This document shows positions 17,795 to 26,658 of a stretch of 64,000 nt of DNA, in pieces. How positions within the stretch are numbered: the first letter of the stretch is position 1; each line of letters opens with the position of its first letter. The stretch is from Chitinophaga pinensis (GTDB taxonomy: Bacteria; Bacteroidota; Bacteroidia; UKL13-3), in the NCBI GenBank assembly GCA_945860865.1, contig CAMARW010000001.1, forward strand, positions 524,294-588,293, in the 5' to 3' direction. The position numbers were made by a program, and so were the translations under genes. The notes under the pieces are model-generated. The model was not told the DNA's origin. It made no database searches and worked only from the letters and a program-made list of their open reading frames with translations.

Positions 17795-17864
17795 ATTACG
17801 AATTACGAATGAAAGGCAAATTCAGCCTTCATTCATAATTCGTAATTCGTAATCCGTAATTAAT
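17794..17864. repeat. Inverted pair of degenerate 7-bp arrays (AATTACG / AATTCGT)
   Basis: Left arm: AATTACG, AATTACG, AATGAAA from 17794. Right arm: CATTCAT, AATTCGT, AATTCGT, AATCCGT, AATTAAT from 17830. The arms are complementary and would fold into a long stem between two convergent genes, each arm touching a stop codon. It may act as a terminator, though there is no canonical GC stem with a T-run. Confidence 0.7.
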
Positions 17865-18447
17865 TCACAAACAAAGGAAACTGCACTTCAATGTCAGAGC
17901 TTCCGGCATTAATACCATTGGTTTTTGGATCTGAGCTAGTATAGTGTTTTAACACACATTTTAAATTACCCGATTCCATCACATCTGGTGTGGTAATTCT
18001 AAACTTTAATCCTAATTCCATGGCTGGCGTTTGGGTGTCAAAATCTAATACCTGCAATATTAAACTAGAAATGGTGCTGGTATAAATAAAACGGTGAAAA
18101 TTAGCTGCATTACCAATCTCTATGGTAATGTTTTTAACAGGTGTTTTACTCTCATCTAAAACCTCGGTAAATGCTTCATAAACTTTGCCTTGTTTTAAAA
18201 CCATAGAATCTACCACTATCGCCGTTCCTGGTCCACCCACTTGTTTCCAAGCATAGCTTACTGTGTCTGTAGTACCTGTTTCTATTAAATGCAATCTAAT
18301 GGTTGTAATTAATTCATTCTCGTGGTCATGATCATCATGATCGTCATGGTCATCGTGCTTAGAGCAAGCCGTTGTGCCTAACATAAAAATACCTGCTAAT
18401 AGCAATGTAAAGAAACGTAATTTGTTGTTTTTAATAATGTTTTTCAT
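17860..18447 (-). CDS. His-Asp-rich lipoprotein paired with a TonB receptor
   Basis: The 195-residue lipoprotein has the lipobox TTAC (Cys28). Directly after it comes a run of HDD units (31-42), a probable metal-binding tether, followed by a beta-rich domain resembling the short Bacteroidota lipoproteins that databases label type 1 periplasmic binding fold. It begins six bases after the TonB receptor gene ends, so the two are surely cotranscribed. Zinc or another divalent metal is the likely ligand, by inference from the His/Asp run and the His-rich neighbour upstream. Confidence 0.7.
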   Translation of the reverse strand: MKNIIKNNKLRFFTLLLAGIFMLGTTACSKHDDHDDHDDHDHENELITTIRLHLIETGTTDTVSYAWKQVGGPGTAIVVDSMVLKQGKVYEAFTEVLDESKTPVKNITIEIGNAANFHRFIYTSTISSLILQVLDFDTQTPAMELGLKFRITTPDVMESGNLKCVLKHYTSSDPKTNGINAGSSDIEVQFPLFVN

Positions 18448-18453
18448 AAAAAT

Positions 18454-20787
18454 TTAAATTGGAATGTGTAATCGTAAAATAAAATTAACACCGGGTTCAT
18501 CTGTAAAATACCTAAACCTGCTTAGATAATCCCGGTAATTTGTGTTTAGCAGGTTGTTAATAGTCACATGGATATTCCAAGCCCTCCATTTTGGGTTTAC
18601 CAAATAGGAAAAACCCATATTCAGTTGAAACAAAGCATAAGCAGCAGGCGGTTCTCTAAAGTCTAAATTGGGCGCAAATCTGTGTTGCCTTGCCACCCAT
18701 AAACTACGCAGCTCTGCATAGGGTTCAGCCATTTTTTTATAGCTTTTAAATGCATAGGCCAAGCTATGTTCCATGCTATTGGCGGGCATTAAAAATAAAG
18801 CCTCTTGCAAACGCAAATCTTGTCCGTAAATCTGGCTGAACCTACTTTCCCATTGCCAACCTATGGCTGGCTTATACCTCAACACGGCATCTACGCCCGC
18901 AATAAGTGCACTTGTTTGGGTAAACATAAAGGCAGGAAAAGCGCCGCGTATAGTTAATATAGGGGCCGATAAGGGTCTTTTATAGATATAGTTTTCAAAA
19001 ACTTGTGCGTAAAAACTACCTTCTACCTGCCAGTTTTTATAGCTCTTTTTAACATCCCACTCCAGCATCCAAGCGCGCTCAGGCACCAAATTGCTATCAC
19101 CTATTTCAAAACTAGCCAAGCCATAATGCAAGCCGTAACTATACAATTCATTTAATGCGGGTGGTCGCCAGGCACTCTGCAAACTCAAGGTATGTTGCCA
19201 CTTATGTTGGGTAAGTTTAATGTAGGTTATCCCAGCGTTTAGTCCGTTAAAGTCTCTGGCATAGGCATAGTTTTTGCCAAACCTCCTAAATTCAGGCACA
19301 TTTAATTTTCTGTAATCGTACCTTAATCCTATACTTAAACTACTGCTTTCATTGTAATATTTAAGCATACTAAAAGCAGCCAAGTTTACCGAATTAAAAG
19401 TAGGAATTATCCACTGCAATCCAGCTGTTATATTCTCCTGAAAGCTTTGGTTCAAACCAGCTTTTAACATCCAATGTCCGCCCCATTTTTTCTCCATAAC
19501 CTGCTCTAATTGCCTGCTCAATATTTCTAAATCTAGCGCCGCTCTGCCTTGCAAAGCTTGGTTGTAAACCCTATCTGCGTCAAATTCTTGCCTATCGTTT
19601 ACCTGTTGCGAATAGCTTAAACGCAATTTGGTGCTGGCATTTAATTGGTAGCTTAATTCGCTTAAAAACAAGACATGCTTTACTTGTTGAAAGGGCCTGT
19701 TTATTTGGTAGGTAAAGGGCAAAACAATTAAGGGCCTATTAGCTGCTAAGGCACGGTTTAAATCGGAGGTATTTCCTAGGTGCGCCGCTTGTAAAATGGC
19801 TTGTTTAGTTTGGTAAATACTGAGGGTATTTTCCCATTTCCATTTTTTTGAACCTACGAAACTTTGGAACATTCCTGCGTTTTCGGTAAAACCGGTATTG
19901 CTTAAAACATAGTTGGGGGTTCTGGCATCGCCTGCTTTTCGGGCACTAGCTTGCATGCGCCAACCGTATTGTATTTTTTTGCCATATACAGATTCTAAGC
20001 GCAAAGAGGCAGCACCTTGTCTATTGTTGCTTAATCCTTGCAAATACAAAGCGCCTTCCATGCCTTTTTCGCTGCGCCAAGGTTTTGGTTCAACTTGTAT
20101 AACCCCGCCCATTGCTTCTGGACCAAATTCTACCGCGGCAGCGCCTTTGATTACGGAAACAGAGTGGGCTATAAATGGGTCCAATTCCGGACCATGGTCT
20201 TCGCCCCATTGCTGACCTTCAATGCGTGAATTTCCCTGCATGGTTACAATTCTTTGTCCGCTTAAGCCCCTTATTACAGGTTTTGCAATGCCTCCCGCCG
20301 AGTTCATGGCTTTAACTCCATTGATATTTTTGAGCAATTCGGCCAAATTTTGTCCGCGCCTTTTGTCTATTTCAGCTGAAAGCATTTGGTCTTGCTTTCT
20401 ACCACTAAAAACAGCCTTATTGGCTTCGGCCTGAACCAAACCCTCATGCAAGTGAAAGGTTTCGGAGCATAGCTCGATGGTATAGCTTAGCTGCTGCGGG
20501 ATACGCAATAATAGGTCGCTGTGGTGGTAGCCAACAAACGACACATGTAATACATAATTGCCAGCCAAAAGCATAGGCAAAACAACAATACCTTGCTCAT
20601 TACTGAGCCAAAGTTGCTTTTGTTTGTCCAAGCTTACAGAGGCATAAGCCAAGGGCTCTTGGGTAAGACTATCAACTATCTTTATGTGCAGTTCATGCTC
20701 ATGTTGCGCTTGTACCAGCGAAAAGGAGCCTAGGTTCAAACCGAAAAATAAAAGGTAGTAAATAGACTTGAAACGAATTGGTTTCAA
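18454..20787 (-). CDS. TonB-dependent outer-membrane receptor, probable metal uptake
   Basis: The 777-residue receptor has a signal peptide (to about 28), a carboxypeptidase-regulatory-like domain (about 30-110: IVDSLTQEPLAYASVSLD ending HVSFVGYHHSDL), a plug with GIAKPVIRGLSGQRIV and VIKGAAAVEFGPEAMGGVIQV, and a C-terminal barrel. The start is TTG. The neighbouring His-Asp lipoprotein and His-rich exported protein suggest divalent metal or metal-complex import. The lack of a SusD partner argues against glycan uptake. Confidence 0.85.
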   Translation of the reverse strand: MKPIRFKSIYYLLFFGLNLGSFSLVQAQHEHELHIKIVDSLTQEPLAYASVSLDKQKQLWLSNEQGIVVLPMLLAGNYVLHVSFVGYHHSDLLLRIPQQLSYTIELCSETFHLHEGLVQAEANKAVFSGRKQDQMLSAEIDKRRGQNLAELLKNINGVKAMNSAGGIAKPVIRGLSGQRIVTMQGNSRIEGQQWGEDHGPELDPFIAHSVSVIKGAAAVEFGPEAMGGVIQVEPKPWRSEKGMEGALYLQGLSNNRQGAASLRLESVYGKKIQYGWRMQASARKAGDARTPNYVLSNTGFTENAGMFQSFVGSKKWKWENTLSIYQTKQAILQAAHLGNTSDLNRALAANRPLIVLPFTYQINRPFQQVKHVLFLSELSYQLNASTKLRLSYSQQVNDRQEFDADRVYNQALQGRAALDLEILSRQLEQVMEKKWGGHWMLKAGLNQSFQENITAGLQWIIPTFNSVNLAAFSMLKYYNESSSLSIGLRYDYRKLNVPEFRRFGKNYAYARDFNGLNAGITYIKLTQHKWQHTLSLQSAWRPPALNELYSYGLHYGLASFEIGDSNLVPERAWMLEWDVKKSYKNWQVEGSFYAQVFENYIYKRPLSAPILTIRGAFPAFMFTQTSALIAGVDAVLRYKPAIGWQWESRFSQIYGQDLRLQEALFLMPANSMEHSLAYAFKSYKKMAEPYAELRSLWVARQHRFAPNLDFREPPAAYALFQLNMGFSYLVNPKWRAWNIHVTINNLLNTNYRDYLSRFRYFTDEPGVNFILRLHIPI

Positions 20788-20819
20788 AACTGAATATTTA
20801 TCTAAATGTGAATACTAAT

Positions 20820-21194
20820 TTAAGCTGTGAAAATACAACTTAGAGGCGGACCTCTATTAGATTCTGAGGGCGGTTGAATGTTCCCACTATTGGGGTTAGT
20901 ATAATTAAAAACATAAGCATGATGAACCAAATTAGTTTGGAACAAAAATGTTGCATGTTGGTAATTTTTTATGAAATGAAAGGTACAAGCAAAACAATCG
21001 GGGTGGGTTTCTGCGATATGGCTTTTGTGCTCACAGGCATGTAACAGGGAAAGCTGGCAAGCATATTCATCTAATTCGCAATGGTGTTTGGTCTCATCTT
21101 GTTCATTTAGCATGGCCGCAACATGCTCATCATGCGCATGCAAGTGCAGGGCGTTGTATGGAATTATGGTAACTCCAAACACCAACAGAAACAA
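20820..21194 (-). CDS. Small His/Cys-rich exported protein upstream of the TonB receptor
   Basis: A short protein with a hydrophobic N-terminus, then HLHAHDEH, HHCELDEYAC, HACEHKSHIAETHPDCFAC and a Pro-rich C-terminus (IQPPSESNRGPP). It resembles the small His-rich proteins that precede metal TonB receptors. From TTG at 21194 the signal peptide lacks its positive start; the open frame continues upstream and a CTG at 21224 would give LKKFLVHIAW, a normal signal peptide start. No ATG, GTG or TTG lies between 21194 and the upstream in-frame stop, so the true start may be CTG or ATT. Confidence 0.65.
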   Translation of the reverse strand: MFLLVFGVTIIPYNALHLHAHDEHVAAMLNEQDETKHHCELDEYACQLSLLHACEHKSHIAETHPDCFACTFHFIKNYQHATFLFQTNLVHHAYVFNYTNPNSGNIQPPSESNRGPPLSCIFTA

Positions 21195-21315
21195 CCAGGC
21201 TATATGTACTAGAAACTTTTTCAGTGTAACAAATATAATAAGATTTAAAACCGATTGAGCGATTTTAGGTTTTATCCATATAAAAAAGAATTATTTTCGT
21301 CCAAATTTTTACCAA

Positions 21316-22971
21316 ATGAGCAGAGAAATACGCGCCGCAAAAGGCAATACTTTAAGTTGTAAAGGCTGGGTTCAAGAAGCCGCTTTACGCATGTTGCACA
21401 ATAATTTAGATCCAGATGTAGCAGAAAAGCCAGAAGACCTTATTGTATATGGTGGAATAGGTAAAGCAGCCCGTAATTGGGAGAGCTTTGAGTTGATAGA
21501 AAAAGCCTTGAGAGATTTAGAAGAAGATGAAACTTTGCTTATTCAAAGTGGTAAACCTGTTGGTATTTTACCTACCCACAAAGATGCTCCGCGGGTTATT
21601 ATATCTAACAGTATGTTGGTGCCTAAATGGGCCAATTGGGAAACTTTCCATGAGTTAGATAAAAAAGGCCTAATGATGTATGGGCAAATGACTGCCGGTA
21701 GCTGGATTTATATTGGTTCGCAGGGAATTGTGCAGGGAACTTATGAAACCTTCGCCGAAGCTGCTCGTCAGCATTTTAACGGCAGCTTAAAGGGTACTTT
21801 AACTGTAACCGCCGGATTGGGTGGTATGGGTGGCGCTCAACCTCTTGCGGTGACCATGTGCGATGGTGTTTGTTTGGCAGCAGAAATGGTAGAATGGCGC
21901 ATTAAAAAACGCATTGAAACACGTTACCTTGATGTAATGAGCAGAGACATAGACCAAGCCATAGACATGGCCTTAAAAGCTAAGGAAGAAGGCAGAAGAT
22001 TGTCTATTGGTGTGGTATGTAATGCCATTGATTTATTAGAGCGTTTAATTGAACGTAACATTACGCCAGATTTATTAACGGATCAAACATCGGCGCACGA
22101 CCCATTAAATGGATATTACCCAGAAGATATTGCTGAGGAGGTTTCGGATAGAATGCGTAAAACCGATCCAGAAAAATACACGCGCTTGAGTTTAGATACC
22201 ATGGCGCACCATATTAAATTGATGCTCGAATTGCAAAGTCGTGGAGCCATTACCTTTGATTATGGAAACAACCTACGCGGACAAGCCAAAGATCAACGTG
22301 GTGTGGCCAATGCGTTTAACTTCCCGGGCTTTGTGCCTGCCTATATCAGACCATTATTCTGCGAAGGAAAAGGGCCGTTTAGATGGGTGGCTTTAAGTGG
22401 TGATCCTAATGATATTTATGTAACCGACCAAGTAATGAAGGACTTGTTTCCAGAAAATACTTCTTTGCACCGTTGGTTAGATATGGCCAAAGAGCGTATT
22501 GCCTTCCAGGGTTTACCTGCACGCATTTGTTGGATTGGTCAGGGCGACAGAGAAAAAGCAGCTTTGGCGTTTAATGAATTGGTTAGAACAGGTAAGGTAA
22601 AGGGACCAATAGTAATTGGAAGAGATCACTTAGATACGGGTTCAGTAGCTTCTCCAAACCGCGAAACCGAAGCTATGAAAGATGGTAGCGATGCGGTTGC
22701 CGATTGGCCAATCTTAAATGCTTTGATAAATACTGCCGGTGGGGCAAGTTGGGTAAGTGTGCACCATGGTGGTGGCGTTGGTATGGGTTATAGCATACAT
22801 GCTGGTATGGTTATTTTAGCAGATGGCACAGATGATGCCGCTCGCCGCTTAAAGCGTGTTTTACATAACGACCCTGCTATGGGCGTAATTCGCCACGCAG
22901 ATGCCGGTTATGATATTGCCATAGATACCGCGCGTAAACATAGATTAGATATTAAAGAAAGATTGAAGTAG
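21316..22971 (+). CDS. hutU: Urocanate hydratase
   Basis: Converts urocanate to imidazolone propionate in histidine breakdown, using tightly bound NAD. The 551 residues match the family. Conserved blocks are [58 protein letters not shown] and [20 protein letters not shown]. It is a lone gene here: hutH, hutI and hutG are not in the window. The gene is divergent from the metal-uptake trio. Confidence 0.97.
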   Translation: MSREIRAAKGNTLSCKGWVQEAALRMLHNNLDPDVAEKPEDLIVYGGIGKAARNWESFELIEKALRDLEEDETLLIQSGKPVGILPTHKDAPRVIISNSMLVPKWANWETFHELDKKGLMMYGQMTAGSWIYIGSQGIVQGTYETFAEAARQHFNGSLKGTLTVTAGLGGMGGAQPLAVTMCDGVCLAAEMVEWRIKKRIETRYLDVMSRDIDQAIDMALKAKEEGRRLSIGVVCNAIDLLERLIERNITPDLLTDQTSAHDPLNGYYPEDIAEEVSDRMRKTDPEKYTRLSLDTMAHHIKLMLELQSRGAITFDYGNNLRGQAKDQRGVANAFNFPGFVPAYIRPLFCEGKGPFRWVALSGDPNDIYVTDQVMKDLFPENTSLHRWLDMAKERIAFQGLPARICWIGQGDREKAALAFNELVRTGKVKGPIVIGRDHLDTGSVASPNRETEAMKDGSDAVADWPILNALINTAGGASWVSVHHGGGVGMGYSIHAGMVILADGTDDAARRLKRVLHNDPAMGVIRHADAGYDIAIDTARKHRLDIKERLK

Positions 22972-23014
22972 TCTATCGCTCTTGTTTTGTTTTATAATCA
23001 AAGATAGCAATGTA

Positions 23015-23028
23015 TGGTAGCTGGTAGT
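23015..23028 (+). repeat. Short 7-bp tandem pair TGGTAGC/TGGTAGT abutting the ettA stop
   Basis: Two units only, directly adjoining the ettA stop codon at 23029-23031. It is listed because its position matches the longer heptad arrays elsewhere; by itself it could be chance. Confidence 0.35.
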
Positions 23029-24702
23029 TTAGATATTCTTGAACCTAACCCTATGCGGCGATACATCACCCAAACGCTGTTTTTTGTTCTCTTCGTATTC
23101 TGAATAGTTTCCTTCAAAATAGTAAATCTGACTATCGCCTTCGAAGGCTAAAATATGCGTGGCAATTCTATCTATAAACCACCTATCGTGGGAAATTACC
23201 ACCACGCAGCCTGCAAAGTTTTCTATGGCTTCTTCTAAAGCACGCAAAGTGTTTACGTCTATATCATTGGTAGGTTCATCTAGCAACAACACGTTACCGC
23301 CTTGCTTAAGCGCCATGGCCAAATGCACGCGGTTTCTTTCTCCACCAGATAAAACGCCAACCTTTTTACTTTGATCAGTACCGCTAAAATTAAACTTTGA
23401 AATATACGCACGGGCATTTACTTGCTTGCCGCCCACTATCATGGTTTCGGTACCGCCGCTAATTACTTCAAATACGCTTTTGTCTGGCAATAGGTCTTTA
23501 TGACTTTGGTCTACATAGGATATTTGCACGGTTTCACCCACTTTAAAATCGCCGCCATCTGGGGTTTCTAAGCCCATAATTAAACGGAATAAGGTGGTTT
23601 TACCCACGCCATTCGGACCAATTATGCCAACGATACCGCCACGTGGAAGAGAGAAATTTAGGTTTTCATATAATAACTTATGGCCATATTGCTTGCTCAC
23701 ATCATGCGCTTCTATTACCACATCTCCCAAACGTGGTCCAGCCGGAATAAACAATTCTAGCTGTGCTTCTTTCTCTTTTTGTTCCTCATTTAACAACCTA
23801 TCATAGCTATTTAAACGGGCTTTTTGCTTGGCTTGGCGACCTTTTGGTCCTTGCCTTACCCACTCTAATTCGCGCTCTAATGCCTTGGTTCGCTTACTTT
23901 CTGATTTCTCTTCCGCTTTTAATCGATTTGCTTTTTGCTCTAACCAGCTGCTGTAATTGCCTTTCCACGGAATACCTTCTCCGCGGTCTAATTCCAGAAT
24001 CCAGCCAGCTACGTTATCTAAGAAATACCTATCGTGCGTTACCGCAATTACCGTTCCTGGGAAATTCTTTAAATATTGCTCTAGCCAATCTACACTCTCT
24101 GCATCCAAGTGGTTGGTAGGCTCATCTAATAGAAGAATATCGGGCTGACTCAATATTAACCTACACAAAGCTACACGGCGGCGCTCACCACCCGAAAGCA
24201 CTTTAACCATGGCATCAGGCTCTGGGCAACGAAGTGCGTCCATGGCTTTTTCTAATTTGGTGTCGAGCTCCCAGGCATCAAAACGGTCCAGTTCTTCCAT
24301 CACCACTGCTTGGCGGTCGAGGATTTTCATCATTTCATCGCCATCGAGGTTTGGATCAGCCAACTTGTTGTTAATGTTTTCAAACTCATCTAACATATCT
24401 GTTATATGTTTTACGCCTTCTTTAACTACCTCAACAACAGTTTTGGTTTCGTCTAAATTAGGTTCTTGCTCTAAGAAACCAATTTTATAATTTTTAGAAT
24501 CGAATACTACTTCACCTGTAAAATTTTTATCTAAGCCTGCAATAATTTTAAGCAAGCTAGACTTACCCGAACCGTTTAAACCCAACACGCCAATTTTAGC
24601 GCCGTAGTAAAAGCCCAGGTAAATATTTTTTAATACTTGTTTTTGCGGCGGAAACGTTTTGGAAACGCCTGCCATTGAAAATATGATTTTGTGATCGCTC
24701 AT
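23029..24702 (-). CDS. ettA: Energy-dependent translational throttle protein EttA (ABC-F)
   Basis: Soluble ABC-F ATPase that binds the ribosomal E site and senses ATP/ADP. The start at 24702 (MSDHKIIFSMAGVSK) is standard; the upstream extension to 24801 overlaps the neighbouring methyltransferase gene and looks noncoding. Two ATPase domains are present: GLNGSGKSS / LSGGERRRVALCRL / LLLDEPTNHLD, then GPNGVGKTT / LSGGERNRVHLAMAL / LLLDEPTNDID. Between them are the arm-containing first domain and a basic linker (RQGPKGRQAKQKARL). 557 residues. Confidence 0.95.
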   Translation of the reverse strand: MSDHKIIFSMAGVSKTFPPQKQVLKNIYLGFYYGAKIGVLGLNGSGKSSLLKIIAGLDKNFTGEVVFDSKNYKIGFLEQEPNLDETKTVVEVVKEGVKHITDMLDEFENINNKLADPNLDGDEMMKILDRQAVVMEELDRFDAWELDTKLEKAMDALRCPEPDAMVKVLSGGERRRVALCRLILSQPDILLLDEPTNHLDAESVDWLEQYLKNFPGTVIAVTHDRYFLDNVAGWILELDRGEGIPWKGNYSSWLEQKANRLKAEEKSESKRTKALERELEWVRQGPKGRQAKQKARLNSYDRLLNEEQKEKEAQLELFIPAGPRLGDVVIEAHDVSKQYGHKLLYENLNFSLPRGGIVGIIGPNGVGKTTLFRLIMGLETPDGGDFKVGETVQISYVDQSHKDLLPDKSVFEVISGGTETMIVGGKQVNARAYISKFNFSGTDQSKKVGVLSGGERNRVHLAMALKQGGNVLLLDEPTNDIDVNTLRALEEAIENFAGCVVVISHDRWFIDRIATHILAFEGDSQIYYFEGNYSEYEENKKQRLGDVSPHRVRFKNI

Positions 24703-24734
24703 GTGTTGAAATTTGTAGGTGGCGAAAATAGCAT

Positions 24735-25331
24735 CTATTCTGCCTTTTCTAAAATAAAAAATAGCTCTTTTCCTAAACGGGGTTTTATAGAGTTGAGGCA
24801 AGGTTCTAGCCTATGGATTTTAAAACTAGGTTCAAACAATTGCTGGTAGCTAGGGGCATCTCCGCCAAAAGGCGGACCTTCATCGGTTAATGGAAAATTA
24901 AATAATAAGCCAGCTAAAGTTCCGGTTTGAACCAAAAGCGAATGCATGTGTTTGGCGTAATCTGCGCGTTGAGAGGGGTGTATGGCGCAGAAAAACGTTT
25001 GTTCTAGAATTAAATCGTAGTTGCCTTGGTGCGCAAAAAAATCTTCGCAAACTAATTTTAAATGGCCAGATGTCATGGCTATTGGATTTCTGGCGGCAAT
25101 ATTTTTGAGCGGACTCTCAGCAAAATCTAGCACCGTTATGTTGGTGAAACCTAGGTTCAGCAAGGCTTCTACCTCATGCGCGTTGCCGCAGCCAGGTATT
25201 AAAATGCGCAGGTTTTTGTTAGGCAATTGCTGGCAATAACTAATAAGGGGTGTGCTGGCCGAACCCATATCCCAGCCTGTTTCTCCTTGTTGATATCGTG
25301 TTTCCCAATAATTTTCATTGAATGTGGGCAT
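24735..25331 (-). CDS. SAM-dependent methyltransferase of the thiopurine/halide methyltransferase group
   Basis: The 198-residue class I methyltransferase has the N-terminal WETRYQQGETGWDMG block typical of the TPMT-like family, SAM motif I LIPGCGNAHEVEAL, motif II ITVLDFAESPL and the EQTFFCAIHP block. Family members methylate thiols, thiopurines, halides or metalloids such as tellurite; the substrate here is unknown. It lies 33 bases upstream of ettA on the same strand. Confidence 0.82.
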   Translation of the reverse strand: MPTFNENYWETRYQQGETGWDMGSASTPLISYCQQLPNKNLRILIPGCGNAHEVEALLNLGFTNITVLDFAESPLKNIAARNPIAMTSGHLKLVCEDFFAHQGNYDLILEQTFFCAIHPSQRADYAKHMHSLLVQTGTLAGLLFNFPLTDEGPPFGGDAPSYQQLFEPSFKIHRLEPCLNSIKPRLGKELFFILEKAE

Positions 25332-25359
25332 AGTGTGAATAGTTTAATTTAGAGTAGAT

Positions 25360-25367
25360 TATATTTG
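25360..25367 (+). promoter_or_regulatory. Candidate -7 promoter box TATATTTG for the transaldolase gene
   Basis: Exact TAnnTTTG match, extended by CA (TATATTTGCA), 18 bases upstream of the ATG at 25386, in the divergent gap to the methyltransferase gene. Confidence 0.6.
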
Positions 25368-25385
25368 CACGAAAATAACAGCAAA

Positions 25386-26042
25386 ATGAAATTTTTTATA
25401 GATACAGCCAATTTGGCTCAAATTAAAGAAGCCAACGACCTTGGTATTTTAGATGGTGTAACCACCAATCCATCGCTTATGGCCAAAGAAGGCATAGTAG
25501 GAGAGGCAGCAGTAATGCAGCATTACTTGGATATTTGTAATATCGTTAATGGCGATGTAAGCGCAGAGGTAATTGCTACCGATTTTGAAGGAATGGTTGC
25601 CGAAGGCGAGAAATTAGCCGCATTGCATGAAAACATTGTGGTAAAAGTTCCTATGATTAAAGAGGGTATTAAGGCAATTAGTTACTTTACCTCTAAAGGA
25701 ATAAGAACCAACTGTACTTTAATTTTTAGTGCTGGCCAAGCCCTATTAGCAGCCAAAGCTGGCGCTACTTATGTGTCGCCGTTTGTAGGCAGATTAGATG
25801 ATATTAGCTACGATGGTATGGAGTTAATTGCACAAATTTCGCAATTGTATTCTATTCAAGGTTACCAAACTCAAATCTTGGCTGCATCAATTCGCAATCC
25901 CATACACATTATTAAATCTGCTCAGTTTGGAGCCCATGTAATAACTAGTCCGCTACCTAGCATACTTGCCTTATTAAAGCACCCCTTAACAGACAGCGGT
26001 TTAGCGCAATTCTTGGCCGATCACAAAAAAGCCAATGCATAA
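25386..26042 (+). CDS. tal: Transaldolase / fructose-6-phosphate aldolase type (MipB/TalC family)
   Basis: A 218-residue short transaldolase of the pentose phosphate pathway. Motifs are MKFFIDTANLAQIKEA at the start, GVTTNPSLMAKEG, the Schiff-base Lys in VVKVPM, and TNCTLIFSAGQALLAAKAGATYVSPFVGRLDD. The ATG at 25386 gives the family N-terminus exactly; the TTG seven codons earlier lies inside the promoter box region. A strong terminator follows immediately. Confidence 0.94.
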   Translation: MKFFIDTANLAQIKEANDLGILDGVTTNPSLMAKEGIVGEAAVMQHYLDICNIVNGDVSAEVIATDFEGMVAEGEKLAALHENIVVKVPMIKEGIKAISYFTSKGIRTNCTLIFSAGQALLAAKAGATYVSPFVGRLDDISYDGMELIAQISQLYSIQGYQTQILAASIRNPIHIIKSAQFGAHVITSPLPSILALLKHPLTDSGLAQFLADHKKANA

Positions 26043-26044
26043 TA

Positions 26045-26077
26045 AAAAAAAACCAGCGCCTTGGCGCTGGTTTTTTT
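26045..26077. terminator. Intrinsic terminator after tal
   Basis: Run of A, then CCAGCGC - CTTG - GCGCTGG and seven T. The flanking A and T runs make it work in both directions. Confidence 0.9.
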
Positions 26078-26165
26078 ATGAACTTTTTAAAGTACCATAA
26101 ATAATTGTTTCATAAAAATACCAGCTATCAAACTTTTGATTTTGTTATTGAACGCAAATTTCATC

Positions 26166-26408
26166 TCAATAATTAGTTAAAATACTACCATTACCAGTGG
26201 ATAGGGCTTTTGCCTCAATTTGCTTAGCAGAATAAATTACACTTCCTACTATTTTGACAATGCCCTTTTTGGCTTTATTATTGTTTTGGTCTTCGTATTG
26301 CATTTCTATTTTATCACAACAGTTTTTAAATTGATTGTGATTGATTAATCTGCCTTCTAAGCTAGATATATGTCTAACATAGATTTCATCAAAGGATTTT
26401 GAATACAA
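26166..26408 (-). CDS. Hypothetical 80-residue frame between tal and tRNA-fMet
   Basis: Open frame starting with TTG at 26408 and continuing open further upstream toward the tRNA terminator without an ATG. The predicted protein is polar (SFDEIYVRHISSLEGRLI, then Asn/Lys-rich) with no recognised motif. It may be a real small gene, or a remnant left next to the 3' end of a tRNA, a usual integration target. Base composition is AT-rich like the neighbouring intergenic DNA. Confidence 0.25.
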   Translation of the reverse strand: MYSKSFDEIYVRHISSLEGRLINHNQFKNCCDKIEMQYEDQNNNKAKKGIVKIVGSVIYSAKQIEAKALSTGNGSILTNY

Positions 26409-26444
26409 GGCTATTATGTAGTAGATTTCCAGAGGTAGAAAATT

Positions 26445-26470
26445 AAAAAACCAGCCGAAGCTGGTTTCTT
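26445..26470 (-). terminator. Terminator of the tRNA-fMet transcript
   Basis: On the minus strand: ACCAGC - TTCG - GCTGGT followed by six T. The UUCG tetraloop makes this a very stable hairpin, five bases beyond the mature tRNA end. Confidence 0.9.
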
Positions 26471-26474
26471 TTAG

Positions 26475-26546
<72 letters not shown>

Positions 26547-26658
26547 ATATATCTTTATCTATATTGAAATCGTGGTAACCAAATAAAAGTTTCTCTCTTT
26601 GTTTTTGGGACTGCAAAGATATTATTGTTTCTTTGTTGTGCAAATAAATAAAATAAAA

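Noticed and set aside
17794-17864. CRISPR-like array because of repeated AATTCGT units
   Set aside because: Units are 7 bp, directly adjacent, without spacers, and no cas genes are present anywhere in the window.
24703-24801. N-terminal extension of ettA
   Set aside because: It overlaps the methyltransferase gene on the same strand, and the start at 24702 matches the family N-terminus.
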